Of a stretch of 64,000 nucleotides of DNA, positions 50,667 to 59,599 are shown piece after piece. How positions within the stretch are numbered: the first letter of the stretch is position 1; each line of letters starts with the position of its first letter. Both the position numbers and the translations under genes were made by a program. The notes beneath the pieces are model-generated. The model saw nothing but the letters and a program-made list of their open reading frames with translations, was not told the origin of the DNA and did no database searches. Source of the stretch: DAOPJM01 sp964490325 (GTDB taxonomy: Bacteria; Bacillota; Clostridia; Christensenellales; CAG-138); NCBI GenBank assembly GCA_964490325.1, contig CAZBBX010000007.1:1-64000 (forward strand), read 5' to 3'.

Positions 50667-51619
50667 CTTGTCAGGTATGCGTTCCAGCCGCCTGCGGCAA
50701 GGTGGGTCTCGACGGTGAAGCCCGCCTTGTCAAGCGCGGCCTCGACCTCGGCGCAGCGTTCGTCGATGATGCCGGAGCAGAGGAACACGCCGCCTGTCGC
50801 CACCTTTTCCCTTGCAAAGGGGGCAAGCGCGATGATGACGTCCGCCACGATGTTTGCCGCCACCACGGGATAACGTCCCGCAAGACTGCCGCGCAGCGCG
50901 GTATCGGTCAGAACATCCCCAATGCGGATGGTATAGTCCTCGTCGGCGATGCCGTTCATCTCGGCATTCTCTCGGGCAATGCTCTTTGCGATGGGGTCGA
51001 TGTCCACCGCCGTGGCGTGCTTTGCGCCCAAGAGCAGAGCCGCAATGGACAGGATGCCGCTGCCGCAGCCCAGATCCAGCATCTCGTCCCCCGCGTGCAC
51101 CGCGCCCTCCAGCAGCTCCAAGCACAACCGCGTGGTGTGATGCGCCCCCGTGCCGAACGCCATGCCCGGATCAAGACGCAGCACCGTGCGGGTCGTTTCG
51201 GGGCAGGGCTCCCAGCTTGGCAGCACCAAAAGGCGCTTACCGATCTCTAAGGGCTTGTAGTACTTTTTCCAGTTGTTCGCCCAGTCCTGCTCGTCCACGC
51301 GGGTGACGGAGCAAGCCAAGCTGCCCAAGTTTACTGCGGGCAGGATGGCGGGCAGACGCAGGATGGCAGCCTTGGCCGCCTCCAATTTCGCAAGGTTTTC
51401 GGGCAGATCGGCAAGGTATGCCTTCACGCAGGGGGCGTCCGTGCCGATGGTCTCCTTGTCGGCAAAGTCCCAGTAGCGGGCGTTTTCCAAGATGAACGCC
51501 ATGGCCTTTTCGTGGCTCTCCTCAATGGAAAGCTCCATCAGCCCCACGCCGTTGAGCGCGGCGCAAACGGCGTCGCTGCCCTCGTCGGTGGTATACACAG
51601 CCAATTCCCAATAGATCAT
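50663..51619 (-). CDS. prmA: Ribosomal protein L11 methyltransferase
   Basis: 318 residues. MIYWELAVYTTDEGSDAVCAAL is the small substrate-binding domain; the Rossmann methyltransferase part has DPGMAFGTGAHHTTRLCLELL, MLDLGCGSGILSIAALLLGAKHATAVDIDP and VAANIVADVI, diagnostic of PrmA. It trimethylates L11. AGGAGA precedes the ATG at 51619. It begins the prmA-rsmE pair. Confidence 0.96.
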   Translation of the reverse strand: MIYWELAVYTTDEGSDAVCAALNGVGLMELSIEESHEKAMAFILENARYWDFADKETIGTDAPCVKAYLADLPENLAKLEAAKAAILRLPAILPAVNLGSLACSVTRVDEQDWANNWKKYYKPLEIGKRLLVLPSWEPCPETTRTVLRLDPGMAFGTGAHHTTRLCLELLEGAVHAGDEMLDLGCGSGILSIAALLLGAKHATAVDIDPIAKSIARENAEMNGIADEDYTIRIGDVLTDTALRGSLAGRYPVVAANIVADVIIALAPFAREKVATGGVFLCSGIIDERCAEVEAALDKAGFTVETHLAAGGWNAYLTR

Positions 51620-51662
51620 GCTTTCGTCTCCTCGTTTCCCGTTGTTTTGCCTTTAGCGGCGG

Positions 51663-52322
51663 TCAGTGCGCCTGCGCAGTGCGCGCCTTGTTGCCTATGG
51701 CTCTGTTGCCAAGCCACAGCAGCCACGAAAAGAGCGCCGCCATGCCAAGGATCACCACGATCCAAACGCAGCTCATGTACCAAGGCTGCTCATACACATG
51801 CAGGAAGGGATAGGGGCCGACCAGCGTCCTTGTGAGGTTCATGCAAAGGACGATGGCGGCATACACGAACGTGGGCAGCAGCCCCGTAAGGACGCAGCGC
51901 TTGCCAAGGCAAGGCTCGGTCTCAAACAACAAAAAGGACAGCATCGCCAAAACGGGGCAGAGGAAGTGCAAATAGAGCATCGAGCCACTGAACAGCAGGT
52001 GCGGCAGCGAGGCAAAGCCCTGCTCGTCCATCGGCGCAAGCACGAACACCACCACAAAGAAGGTCAGCGCCACGCAGCCCGACGCCATGTGCCTTAGGCT
52101 CGCCGCCCACTTGGGCAGCGCCTTGCCGCCGCGAAGCTGCCGCAGGGCAAGGGGCAGATACAGCGCGCTTGCAAGGAGCGCCAGATAGTTGGACTCCTGC
52201 GTGTAGTACTCAAACGAACCGTCGCCGTATTCGATGATGCTCAGCGTGATGCCCACAAGCTCCAGTAGAACGATCAGCGCATTGCACATGATCGCAAGGA
52301 TCTGCCTTGTCTTTTTCTTCAT
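51663..52322 (-). CDS. Six-helix integral membrane protein of unknown function
   Basis: 219 residues with six hydrophobic helices (about 8-28, 46-62, 80-98, 108-127, 143-160, 184-207). The early FEYYTQESNYLALLASALYL motif resembles the Pr6Pr/AIG1-like group of small membrane proteins; a conserved His near FLHVYEQPW could be functional. The family has no settled bacterial role. GAGGGAAGG precedes the ATG at 52322. Confidence 0.72.
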   Translation of the reverse strand: MKKKTRQILAIMCNALIVLLELVGITLSIIEYGDGSFEYYTQESNYLALLASALYLPLALRQLRGGKALPKWAASLRHMASGCVALTFFVVVFVLAPMDEQGFASLPHLLFSGSMLYLHFLCPVLAMLSFLLFETEPCLGKRCVLTGLLPTFVYAAIVLCMNLTRTLVGPYPFLHVYEQPWYMSCVWIVVILGMAALFSWLLWLGNRAIGNKARTAQAH

Positions 52323-52459
52323 TTTGTATGCCTTCCCTCATTTTTTGTCAGTATACCACGTTTGCGCCCCGCTGTGAATACGCGCATTTTCATAAAAGTG
52401 CACAAGCAGGCAGGAAAAAAGCGGGGTGCAGCAGACCCCGCTTCAGATCGAGAGGAAAG

Positions 52460-52890
52460 TTATGCCTCCGCTTGGATCGCCGCGATGAGCGCGTCGGTCG
52501 CCGTGTCGGGGGTCGCCCAAGCAACGCACAGGGGTCAGCCCGCCCGAAGCGAGGGGCGCCCGATCTATGCCTCCGCTTGGATCGCCGCGATGAGCGCAGC
52601 GGTCGCCTCGTCGGGGGTCGCCCAAGAGACGCAGATGCGCACGGGGGTCAGCCCGTCCGAAGCGAGGGGGCGCCCGGTCTATGCTTCTGCTTGGATCGCC
52701 GCGATGAGCGCAGCGGTCGCCTCGTCGGGGGTCGCCCAAGAGACGCAGATGCGCACGGGGGTCAGCCCGTCTGAAGCGAGGGGACGCCCGATCTATGCTT
52801 CCGCTTGGATCGCCGCGATGAGCGCGTCGGTCGCCTCGTCGGGGGTCGCCCAAGAAACGCAGATGCGCATGGGGGTCAGGCCGTCCTTGG
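52460..52890. repeat. Tandem copies of the threonine aldolase 3' end
   Basis: Four units begin (minus-strand stop codons) at 52460, 52565, 52679 and 52793; the last is the genuine gene end. Periods are 105, 114 and 114. Each extra unit would encode VRICVSWATPDEATAALIAA and the final IQAEA plus a stop, so codon 3' ends are preserved; the outermost copy carries a deletion. The upstream third of each extra unit is unlike the gene. Confidence 0.88.
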
Positions 52891-53833
52891 ACGGCGCCCA
52901 AGGCTCGAAGGCAAAGTCCGCGCTGAGCCGTGCATGAAGCGCGTCGGGCAGCAGCGGAAAGATCTGATTGGTCTGGGGCGGCGCCAGGAAGGCGATCCCC
53001 TTTTCGGCAAGCGCGGCGGCAATGCGCAGCGCCGCCGTCACGGCCTGCTCGCCCAAGCGGAAGTACAGGCCGTCCTTTAGGAGGCAGTCGAACTGCAGCC
53101 CCAGCAGGAAGCCCTTGGCAAGCATCGCTCCGCGCTGCTTTTGAATGTAGCGAAAGTCCCTGTCAAGCATTGGCTCGTTGAGCACCAGCGCCTCGCCGAA
53201 CAGGGCGCCCTGCTTGGTGCCGCCCAGTGTGAACGCGTCGCAGCGGCAAGCCAAGGCGGCAAGATCCATGTCGCAGTACGGGGAGCCCAAGGCGTAGCCC
53301 AGCCTTGCGCCGTCGATATACAGCAGCAAGCCCAGCTCGCGGGTGACGCGATACAGCGCGTCCAGCTCCGACAGGCTGTACACGCAGCCCTTTTCGGTGG
53401 ATTGGGACAGGTAGACCAGCGCGGGCTGCACCATGTGCTCGCAGGTGGGATCGCCGCGATGCAGAAGCACTGCCTGTCGGATGGCGTCCGCGGTGATCTT
53501 GCCCGTTTCATCGGTGGGCAGCGGCAGCACCTTGTGCCCGCAGGCTTCGACCGCCCCCGATTCATGCACGGCGATATGCCCCGTTGCGGCGCAGAGCACG
53601 CCCTGATGCGGCCGCAGCGCCGCCGCGATGAGGGTAAAGTTCGTTTGCGTCCCGCCGATGCAAAAATGCACCGCCGCGTCGGGCCGCTTTGCCGCGCTGC
53701 GCACGGCGTCCCGCGCCCTGCCGCAAAGCTCGTCCTCGCCGTAGCCCACATGCTGCCGCAGATTCTCCCGCGCCAGCGCCTCCAAGACGGAGGGGTGCGC
53801 CCCCTCCAAATAATCGCAGACAAAACTGTACAA
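52793..53833 (-). CDS. Low-specificity L-threonine aldolase
   Basis: 346 residues, PLP fold type I. GGTQTNFTLIAAALRPHQGVL, HIAVHESGAVEACGHKVL, LSQSTEKGCVYSLSELDAL, the PLP-contact LLYIDGARLGYAL and the Schiff-base Lys in FTLGGTKQGALFGEA are all present. It splits threonine or allo-threonine to glycine and acetaldehyde. The start is TTG at 53833, with AAGGAGG eight bases upstream; a longer frame enters the promoter. The 3' end is the source of the tandem array just downstream. Confidence 0.92.
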   Translation of the reverse strand: MYSFVCDYLEGAHPSVLEALARENLRQHVGYGEDELCGRARDAVRSAAKRPDAAVHFCIGGTQTNFTLIAAALRPHQGVLCAATGHIAVHESGAVEACGHKVLPLPTDETGKITADAIRQAVLLHRGDPTCEHMVQPALVYLSQSTEKGCVYSLSELDALYRVTRELGLLLYIDGARLGYALGSPYCDMDLAALACRCDAFTLGGTKQGALFGEALVLNEPMLDRDFRYIQKQRGAMLAKGFLLGLQFDCLLKDGLYFRLGEQAVTAALRIAAALAEKGIAFLAPPQTNQIFPLLPDALHARLSADFAFEPWAPSKDGLTPMRICVSWATPDEATDALIAAIQAEA

Positions 53834-53857
53834 AGCGTCGTCCTCCTTGTTTGCACC

Positions 53858-53885
53858 AGTATACCACGCCAGAGGGAAAAAGCAA
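53858..53885 (-). promoter_or_regulatory. Promoter of the threonine aldolase gene
   Basis: On the minus strand: TTGCTT (53885-53880), 16-base spacer, TATACT (53863-53858). It abuts the remnant sugar-binding gene on the other strand. Confidence 0.6.
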
Positions 53886-53892
53886 AGCGGCA

Positions 53893-53964
53893 CGCTGCAT
53901 CAACGGCGAGACCGTTGACACCTACAACTGGGTCGACTACCAGAAGATCACCGCAGCCAACTAA
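53893..53964 (+). pseudogene. 3' remnant of a sugar-binding protein gene (MglB/RbsB-like)
   Basis: The frame ends INGETVDTYNWVDYQKITAAN then TAA, the typical tail of a sugar-type solute-binding protein that normally precedes an MglA/RbsA gene. Only about 24 codons remain; the 5' part is replaced by the aldolase promoter region. The operon therefore lacks its receptor at this place, or the assembly has joined unlinked ends. Confidence 0.65.
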
Positions 53965-53978
53965 CAAACTGTAATTGG

Positions 53979-54021
53979 TGGGGGTCGCGCATAGAATGTC
54001 CCATGCGCGATCCCCCTTCTT
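53979..54021 (+). terminator. Partial terminator between binding-protein remnant and ATPase gene
   Basis: GGGGGTCGCGCA pairs with TGCGCGATCCCCC across about 13 bases, followed by TTCTTTTC. Such hairpins commonly sit after sugar-binding genes to lower expression of the rest of the operon. Confidence 0.7.
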
Positions 54022-54063
54022 TTCATGGATCAACAGGCGGAAATGCACAAGCAAGGGGGCAAC

Positions 54064-55578
54064 ATGTCGGAATACATCCTGGAAATGAAAGGGGTAAGCA
54101 AATCGTTCCCCGGCGTGAAGGCGCTGGACAACGTTGAGCTGCACCTGCGGCCCGGAAGCGTTCACGCGCTCATGGGCGAGAACGGCGCGGGGAAATCCAC
54201 GCTGATGAAGTGCCTGTTCGGCGTCTACAAAATGGACGCGGGAGAGATCCTCTACAACGATCAGGTCGTGAAGATCGAGAACCCCTTTGATGCGCTCAAG
54301 AAGGGCATAGCCATGGTGCATCAGGAGCTGCAGCCGATCCCCGACCGATCCATTGCGGAGAACATCTATTGTGGGCGCTATCCCATCAAAAAGTTTTTAG
54401 GCTTCATCAAGATCGTCGATCACAAGAAGCTCTACAGGGACACCGGCGAGCTGCTCAAGCGCTTGGGCATGGGCTTCGATCCGAAGGCCAAGCTGGGCTC
54501 CCTGTCGGTCTCACAGATGCAGCTTGTGGAGATCGCCAAGGCCGTCTCCGCCAACGCCAAGATCGTTATTATGGACGAACCCACCTCCTCCCTGACGCAA
54601 AACGAGGTCGAGGTGCTGTTTGGCATCATCAACAAGCTGCGGGATCAGGGCTGCAGCATCATCTACATCTCGCACAAGATGGAGGAGATATTGCGCATAT
54701 CCGACGAGGTCACCATCATGCGCGACGGAAAATACATCGGCACTTGGCCCTCCAAGGAACTGACCACGGACATGATCATCACCAAGATGGTCGGCCGCGA
54801 GCTGACCAACCTCTATCCGCCCAAGGAGAACGCCCCCGGCGACGTGGTGTTCAAGGTGGAGCACTACTCCTCTATCCATGCGCGCTCCTTCCAAGACGTG
54901 AGCTTCGATCTGCGTAAGGGCGAGATCCTTGGCGTGGCGGGCTTGGTGGGCGCACAGCGCACCGAGCTGATGGAGGGCGTCTTTGGCCTGCGTGCGATCA
55001 CAAGCGGCCACGTGACCTACCTTGGCAAGGATCTGAAGATCACCCGACCGCAGGACGCCATCCGACACGGCATCGCGCTGCTCACCGAGGATCGGCGCGG
55101 CAGCGGCATCTTTGGGGTGCTCAGCGTGGCGGACAACGTGTCCGTGGCGTCGCTTAGCCAGTATTTGGAGTATCGCATCATGCTAAACGACCGAAAGATC
55201 GCCAAGCTCGTCAAGGACAACGTGGAAAAGCTGAGCATCAAAACGCCTTCCATCAAGACGCCCATCAAGTCGCTTTCGGGCGGCAACCAGCAGAAGGTGA
55301 TCATCAGCCGCTGGCTGGCCAACGACCCCGACGTGCTGATCATGGACGAGCCGACCCGCGGCATCGATGTGGGCGCCAAGTACGAGATCTACTGCATCAT
55401 CGAGGAACTGGCCAAGCAGGGCAAGTCCATCATCATGATCAGCTCCGAAATGCCGGAGCTCATCGGCATGGCCGATCGGATCATGGTCATGTGCGAGGGC
55501 CGCTTGACAGGCGTCGTCGAGGGCGGCGACATGAACCAAGAGAAGATCATGGAACTGGCCACGCGCTTTGCTTCCTAA
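54064..55578 (+). CDS. Sugar ABC transporter ATPase, tandem-domain (MglA/RbsA-like)
   Basis: 504 residues with two ATPase halves. The first half has Walker A GENGAGKST, LSVSQMQLVEIAKA and IMDEPTSSLT. The second has a degenerate Walker A (VAGLVGAQRTELM), SLSGGNQQKVIISRWL and LIMDEPTRGIDVGAK. The degenerate second site is normal for the ribose/galactose class. The ATG at 54064 follows AAGGGGG. It works with the permease encoded next; the receptor gene upstream is only a remnant. Confidence 0.94.
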   Translation: MSEYILEMKGVSKSFPGVKALDNVELHLRPGSVHALMGENGAGKSTLMKCLFGVYKMDAGEILYNDQVVKIENPFDALKKGIAMVHQELQPIPDRSIAENIYCGRYPIKKFLGFIKIVDHKKLYRDTGELLKRLGMGFDPKAKLGSLSVSQMQLVEIAKAVSANAKIVIMDEPTSSLTQNEVEVLFGIINKLRDQGCSIIYISHKMEEILRISDEVTIMRDGKYIGTWPSKELTTDMIITKMVGRELTNLYPPKENAPGDVVFKVEHYSSIHARSFQDVSFDLRKGEILGVAGLVGAQRTELMEGVFGLRAITSGHVTYLGKDLKITRPQDAIRHGIALLTEDRRGSGIFGVLSVADNVSVASLSQYLEYRIMLNDRKIAKLVKDNVEKLSIKTPSIKTPIKSLSGGNQQKVIISRWLANDPDVLIMDEPTRGIDVGAKYEIYCIIEELAKQGKSIIMISSEMPELIGMADRIMVMCEGRLTGVVEGGDMNQEKIMELATRFAS

Positions 55579-55593
55579 AGAACGGAGTACAGT

Positions 55594-56585
55594 ATGCAAG
55601 AAAAAAATCAATCGGGAATTTCCTTTTGAACAACGCCATCATCATCATGATGATCGGCGCGGCGATCGTGGTCGGCATCCTGCGCCCCACGTTCTTCTCC
55701 CTGTATAACCTCAAGAATTTGGTCAGCAATACGGCGGTTCGTTTCATCATTGCACTGGGCGTGTCGGGCTGCCTTATCACCAAGGGCACCGACCTGTCCG
55801 CAGGCCGCGTGGTGGGTCTTGCCGCGTGTCTGGCCGCCACCTTCATGCAGCGCGGGGATTACGCCTCCCGCGTGTTCCCCAACATCGGCGAGCTGCCCAT
55901 CTTGGTGGTGCTGCTGGGCGTGGTGCTCATCACCATGTTCATCGGCCTGCTCAACGGCGTGGTCGTGGCGTACCTTTCGGTGCCGCCCTTTATTGCAACG
56001 CTGGGTATGCAGACCATCGTGTACGGCGTCTGCTTGGTGTTCACAGGCGCACAGCCCATCGGCGGCCTGCGCTACGACTACACCAACATCTCCTCAGGCT
56101 CCCTGTTTGGGGTGCAGTTCCTTCCCTGCTTGGGACTTATCGCCTTGGTGATAGGCATCATCATGTGGTTCGTGTACAACAAGACCCCGCACGGCAAGTA
56201 CATGTACGCCATCGGCGGCAATGAGAACTCGGCGGAGGTCTCGGGCATCAACACCTCCAGGACCAAGATCATCATTTATGCCACGGCGGGTCTGTTGTAC
56301 GGCATCGCAGGCTTCCTGCTGGGCGGCAAGTCCGGCGGCGCCTCGGTGAACATGGGCATGAGCTACGAACTGGAGGCCATCGCAGGCTGCACCATTGGCG
56401 GCGTATCCACCAACGGCGGTATCGGCAGGATCAGCGGCATCCTCATCGGCGTGCTGGTGTTCGAGCTGCTAAAGATCGCCATGCAGTTCATGGGCGTGGA
56501 GACCAGCTACACCTACATCGTACAGGGCGTGGTCATCATCATCGCAGTCGCGCTGGATATCCGCAAGTACGTTGCAAAGAAGTGA
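55594..56585 (+). CDS. Sugar ABC transporter permease (MglC/RbsC-like) with A7 frameshift at codon 4
   Basis: About 330 residues, eight or more membrane helices; GTDLSAGRVVGLAACLAA, YLSVPPFIATLGMQTIVYG, YAIGGNENSAEVSGIN and AGCTIGGVSTNGGIG are MglC/RbsC hallmarks. ATG 55594 has GGAG six bases upstream, but the frame from it stops after 11 codons. Adding one A to the seven-A run at 55601-55607 gives MQEKKSIGNFLLNNAII, exactly the expected start. Either the assembly lost one A, the gene is phase-variable, or the polymerase slips. Downstream sequence is intact. Confidence 0.85.
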
Positions 56586-56590
56586 CGCGT

Positions 56591-56791
56591 ATGGAGCAGA
56601 AGGTAAACGGCAGCAAATGGGACGGAAAACGCCCCGACCCCATCACGGTCGTCAAGCAGGGCTGGTATGACAAGCTGCTTGAACGCGTCCCGCTGACGGT
56701 CAAGGCGCTTGACATCATCATTGCCATCCTGTTTGGGATCCTGATCGCCGCACTCGTCCTTGGATACCTCAAGGGCAACGGCCTACTCTAA
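56591..56791 (+). CDS. Small single-helix membrane protein of the sugar ABC operon
   Basis: 66 residues: a charged N-terminus (EQKVNGSKWDGKRPDPITVVKQGWYDKLLERV) and one membrane helix at about 41-60 (ALDIIIAILFGILIAALVLG). It begins five bases after the permease stop. I do not recognise it; its place at the operon end before a strong terminator suggests a small accessory subunit or regulator of the transporter. Confidence 0.7.
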   Translation: MEQKVNGSKWDGKRPDPITVVKQGWYDKLLERVPLTVKALDIIIAILFGILIAALVLGYLKGNGLL

Positions 56792-56810
56792 CCTCACCCC
56801 AAAAACACCT

Positions 56811-56850
56811 CGCCCCGCAGACCGACAACGGCTTTGCGGGGCGAATTTTT
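56811..56850. terminator. Bidirectional terminator after the sugar ABC operon and pncB
   Basis: CGCCCCGCA (56811-56819) pairs with TGCGGGGCG (56835-56843), then AATTTTT. On the minus strand a T5 run also follows a short distance on. Confidence 0.88.
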
Positions 56851-58097
56851 CATGCGGGCGGCGTTCGCCTTCCTGCACGGGACGGCGGCGAAAAGGGGTC
56901 AGCAGCCCGTTTCGCCTTGATGCGAAAGTCGACGGAGCGTTTCAGATACTCCAGATACTCCGCATCGCGGCACATGGCCTTACCCGGCGTATCGGACAGC
57001 TTTGCCACGGGTCTGCCGTTGACGCATTGCAGCTTGATCACGATGTTCAGCGCTCTTTGGCAGCTGTCGTTGGAGCAGAACGTCCCGATCCCAAAGGACA
57101 CCTTGGCCTTGTCGCAAAAATGCTCGTACAGCGCCTGCGCCTTGTCAAAGTCCAGACTGTCGCTGAACAGCAGCAGCTTGGTCTTGGGATCCACGCCGAA
57201 GGCTCTGTAGTGCGCCAGGATCTTCTCACCCCAAGCGTAGGGATCGCCGCTGTCGTGGCGAACCCCCGTGTAGTTGTTGACCATGGATCGATCGAAGTCC
57301 AGCAGGAACAGATCGGTGGTGATGGTGTCCGTCAGTGCGGTGCCGTTATCGCCCCTGTACTCGTCATACCAGTCCTGCATGGCATAATGGTTGGTGTACG
57401 CCAAGGGGATGGAGTCGATGCCCTGATACATCTGCACAAATTCATGCGCATAGGTGCCGATGGGGGTGATGTGATACTTCATCGCCAGATACACGTTGGA
57501 GGTGCCAACGCAGTTTTTGGTCTCCGTAACGAAGCGCCGCACGACCGTGTCCTGCCATTCACGGGAGAGGCGGCGCCTGCAGCCGAACTCCGCAAAACGG
57601 AAGGTATAGGTGCCGTCGTTCATCGCACGGATCTTGGCGTCCAAGCGTTCTGTGGCGGAACGAAGCAGCAGCTCGTACTCATAGGAAAGGCGGAAGTACA
57701 CCTCATTGATGATCTCGAGAAGATAGATCTCAAACTGCATGGCGGAAAACAGGGGACCGTCCACCACAACGGACAGCTCGCCGTCTGACGACAGATCCAC
57801 CGCAACATAGTCGCGCAGAGGCCGCCAAAGGCGCAGGAACTCGACATAATCGTCCTTGATGAAGCGGATGGAGCGCAGGTAGTCCAGCTCCTCGCGGCGG
57901 AAGGTCAGCGTACAGAGCTGATCGACCTGAGCGCGGATCTCATCGGCCATCTCCTGCGTAAAGACCACGTCCTTGCTGCGGCACTTGAAGTAGTACTGTC
58001 CGCACAGATCCGTGTGCTTGTGAAAGATCACTTGATCCATGTTGAACTTGTAAAGATCCGTGTCCAACAGCGACACGATGATGGGCTCCAGTTTCAT
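56850..58097 (-). CDS. pncB: Nicotinate phosphoribosyltransferase
   Basis: 415 residues. LLDTDLYKFNMDQVIFHKH (family start), the phospho-His region GTYAHEFVQMYQG, TDTITTDLFLLDFD, GVRHDSGDPYAWGEK and LLFSDSLDFDKA are PncB signatures. It makes nicotinate mononucleotide from nicotinate and PRPP for NAD salvage. It lies 45 bases after nadE on the same strand, forming a nadE-pncB pair. The C-terminal 15 residues (PSRAGRRTPPA) are non-conserved and end just at the terminator. Confidence 0.95.
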   Translation of the reverse strand: MKLEPIIVSLLDTDLYKFNMDQVIFHKHTDLCGQYYFKCRSKDVVFTQEMADEIRAQVDQLCTLTFRREELDYLRSIRFIKDDYVEFLRLWRPLRDYVAVDLSSDGELSVVVDGPLFSAMQFEIYLLEIINEVYFRLSYEYELLLRSATERLDAKIRAMNDGTYTFRFAEFGCRRRLSREWQDTVVRRFVTETKNCVGTSNVYLAMKYHITPIGTYAHEFVQMYQGIDSIPLAYTNHYAMQDWYDEYRGDNGTALTDTITTDLFLLDFDRSMVNNYTGVRHDSGDPYAWGEKILAHYRAFGVDPKTKLLLFSDSLDFDKAQALYEHFCDKAKVSFGIGTFCSNDSCQRALNIVIKLQCVNGRPVAKLSDTPGKAMCRDAEYLEYLKRSVDFRIKAKRAADPFSPPSRAGRRTPPA

Positions 58098-58142
58098 TCC
58101 GATCCTGCCTTTCTTTGTTTCGATCGTCCTTGCCGCCGCGGC

Positions 58143-58880
58143 TCAGCATTTGATGGGGATCTTGGGATCAAAGGAGGGCATCAGCTTCAGCTTGAACAGG
58201 TTGACCCGGTGCAAGTGATCGATGTGTGCCTTCTTGATCGGATCCGCCATGACGCCCTCCCTCAGATAGCTGTCCAGCTCCGCATAGCGAAAGCCCAGAC
58301 TGTCCTCGTCCGTCTTTCCGCACAGTCCGTCGCTGGGGACCTTGTCAACAAGGATCTTCGGCAGCCCCAACAGGCGGCCGATCTTTTTCACCTCGTCCAC
58401 CGTCAAAAGGGAGCAGGGGCTGAAATCTCCCACGGAATCACCGTAGCGGGTGGAATAGCCCACCCAGTCCTCGGAGAGGTTGCAGGTGTTCGCCACGCGG
58501 CCGTTGTTGCTTTGAGAAACGGCGTACAGCGTGGCCATGCGGATCCTTGCAGGCAGATTGATCATGCTCTGCGTACTGAGCGGAAAGGGGATGCTGTTGA
58601 TCACGCCGTCCACGGCATCCTTGATGTTCACCACAAAGTGGCGAATGCCCAGATGCTCGACAAGGAGCTTGGCCATATCGATGTCGGCCTGCACGCCGCA
58701 GGGCATCAGTACGCCTATGACGCGCTCACGACCCAACGCCTCCACGCACAGCGCGGCTACGATGGAGCTGTCCTTGCCGCCCGAAACGCCCAGCACAGCA
58801 TTGCAGCCCTTTCCGTTCTCCTCGAAAAAGCGGCGGATCCATTCCACGCACTCGTCCTTGACTCTGTTTGCATCAAACAT
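58143..58880 (-). CDS. nadE: NH3-dependent NAD synthetase
   Basis: 245 residues. The pyrophosphatase loop GVSGGKDSSIVAALC (33-38 core), the ATP/NaAD-binding VANTCNLSEDWVGYSTRYGDSVGDFSP and the C-terminal DSLGFRYAELDSYL are diagnostic. There is no glutaminase domain, so it uses ammonia (or a partner). It converts nicotinate adenine dinucleotide to NAD. GAGGGA precedes the ATG. Transcribed ahead of pncB. Confidence 0.96.
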   Translation of the reverse strand: MFDANRVKDECVEWIRRFFEENGKGCNAVLGVSGGKDSSIVAALCVEALGRERVIGVLMPCGVQADIDMAKLLVEHLGIRHFVVNIKDAVDGVINSIPFPLSTQSMINLPARIRMATLYAVSQSNNGRVANTCNLSEDWVGYSTRYGDSVGDFSPCSLLTVDEVKKIGRLLGLPKILVDKVPSDGLCGKTDEDSLGFRYAELDSYLREGVMADPIKKAHIDHLHRVNLFKLKLMPSFDPKIPIKC

Positions 58881-58964
58881 GTATATACCTATCCCTCCTA
58901 CAAAAATGGTTGTCCCGCAGACGGATCAAAAGCCTGCGCTCCGTAGCCGCAGCGCCGTCTCGCT

Positions 58965-59553
58965 TTAGGTATCCCGCTGAACAAGCTCCTCGCAGAAGCC
59001 GCAGACGGGATGTCCCGGTCTTGCCTCGATATAGGTCTTGAGCCTGCTCGGCCGCTCGATGCTGCGCGGAACCTGCGTGTGTGCCTCTGCGTGCTTCAAT
59101 GTCGTCGGTCCTTGCCTCCGGGCTCGTTCCGCCGTCGGGCAGGCACAGCAGACCACACAGCTGAACGCTCCGATCGCAGTCGGTGTTCGCATGCGCTTCC
59201 GCAAAGGCCTTTACCGCTGCACAGCCCACACTTTGCTCGGACAAGGGGCAGGCGCAGATGCAGGACAGATCCCCGTTGAGAAAGGAATGCGTCAAGCAAA
59301 TATAGGTATCGTCCGCACAGCCCTGCTCCGTCAGGAAGCGATAGCTCGCACAGATGTGGTCGTTCGGATCGATCCTGCGGCCGATATCGTGCAGATAGCC
59401 AAGCTTGGCCGCATACTCGCCGTCCAAGCCCAAGGCGTTTGCAAGGAGAGCGGCTAGGTCGCCCACAGGGCGGCTGTCCCGTACATACGCGATGCTCTCG
59501 GGCGTCTGCAGCCCTTCAAGGAGCGGGGCATAGGCCTGCCTTGCGATCCAAGC
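58965..59553 (-). pseudogene. HD-domain hydrolase, frameshifted and without a clear start
   Basis: In one frame the DNA encodes APLLEGLQTPESIAYVRDS, then LGYLHDIGRRIDPND (HD motif), ICLTHSFLNGD and VQLCGLLCLPDG. Near 59100 the family's C-terminal part continues in another frame (VPRSIERPSRLKTYIEARPG to FCEELVQRDT and TAA), requiring one base gain or loss. A TGA lies directly before the first conserved codon (59554-59556) and no ATG is in frame. Such small HD proteins often sit beside NAD genes and may act on nucleotides. It is probably non-functional, unless errors explain both lesions. Confidence 0.65.
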
Positions 59554-59599
59554 TCATGGGCGTCCCTCTGCGGCAAATGCCGCCCGTTGGCAAGCGGCG

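Noticed and set aside
52443..52901. 152-residue repetitive protein (Arg/Asp/His-rich repeats)
   Set aside because: It is the alternative frame of the aldolase 3'-end repeats, kept open because two of the periods are multiples of three; no ribosome site.
55594..55629. Real 11-codon leader peptide before the permease
   Set aside because: The 11 codons are the permease N-terminus itself read one base off; a single extra A restores the protein exactly.
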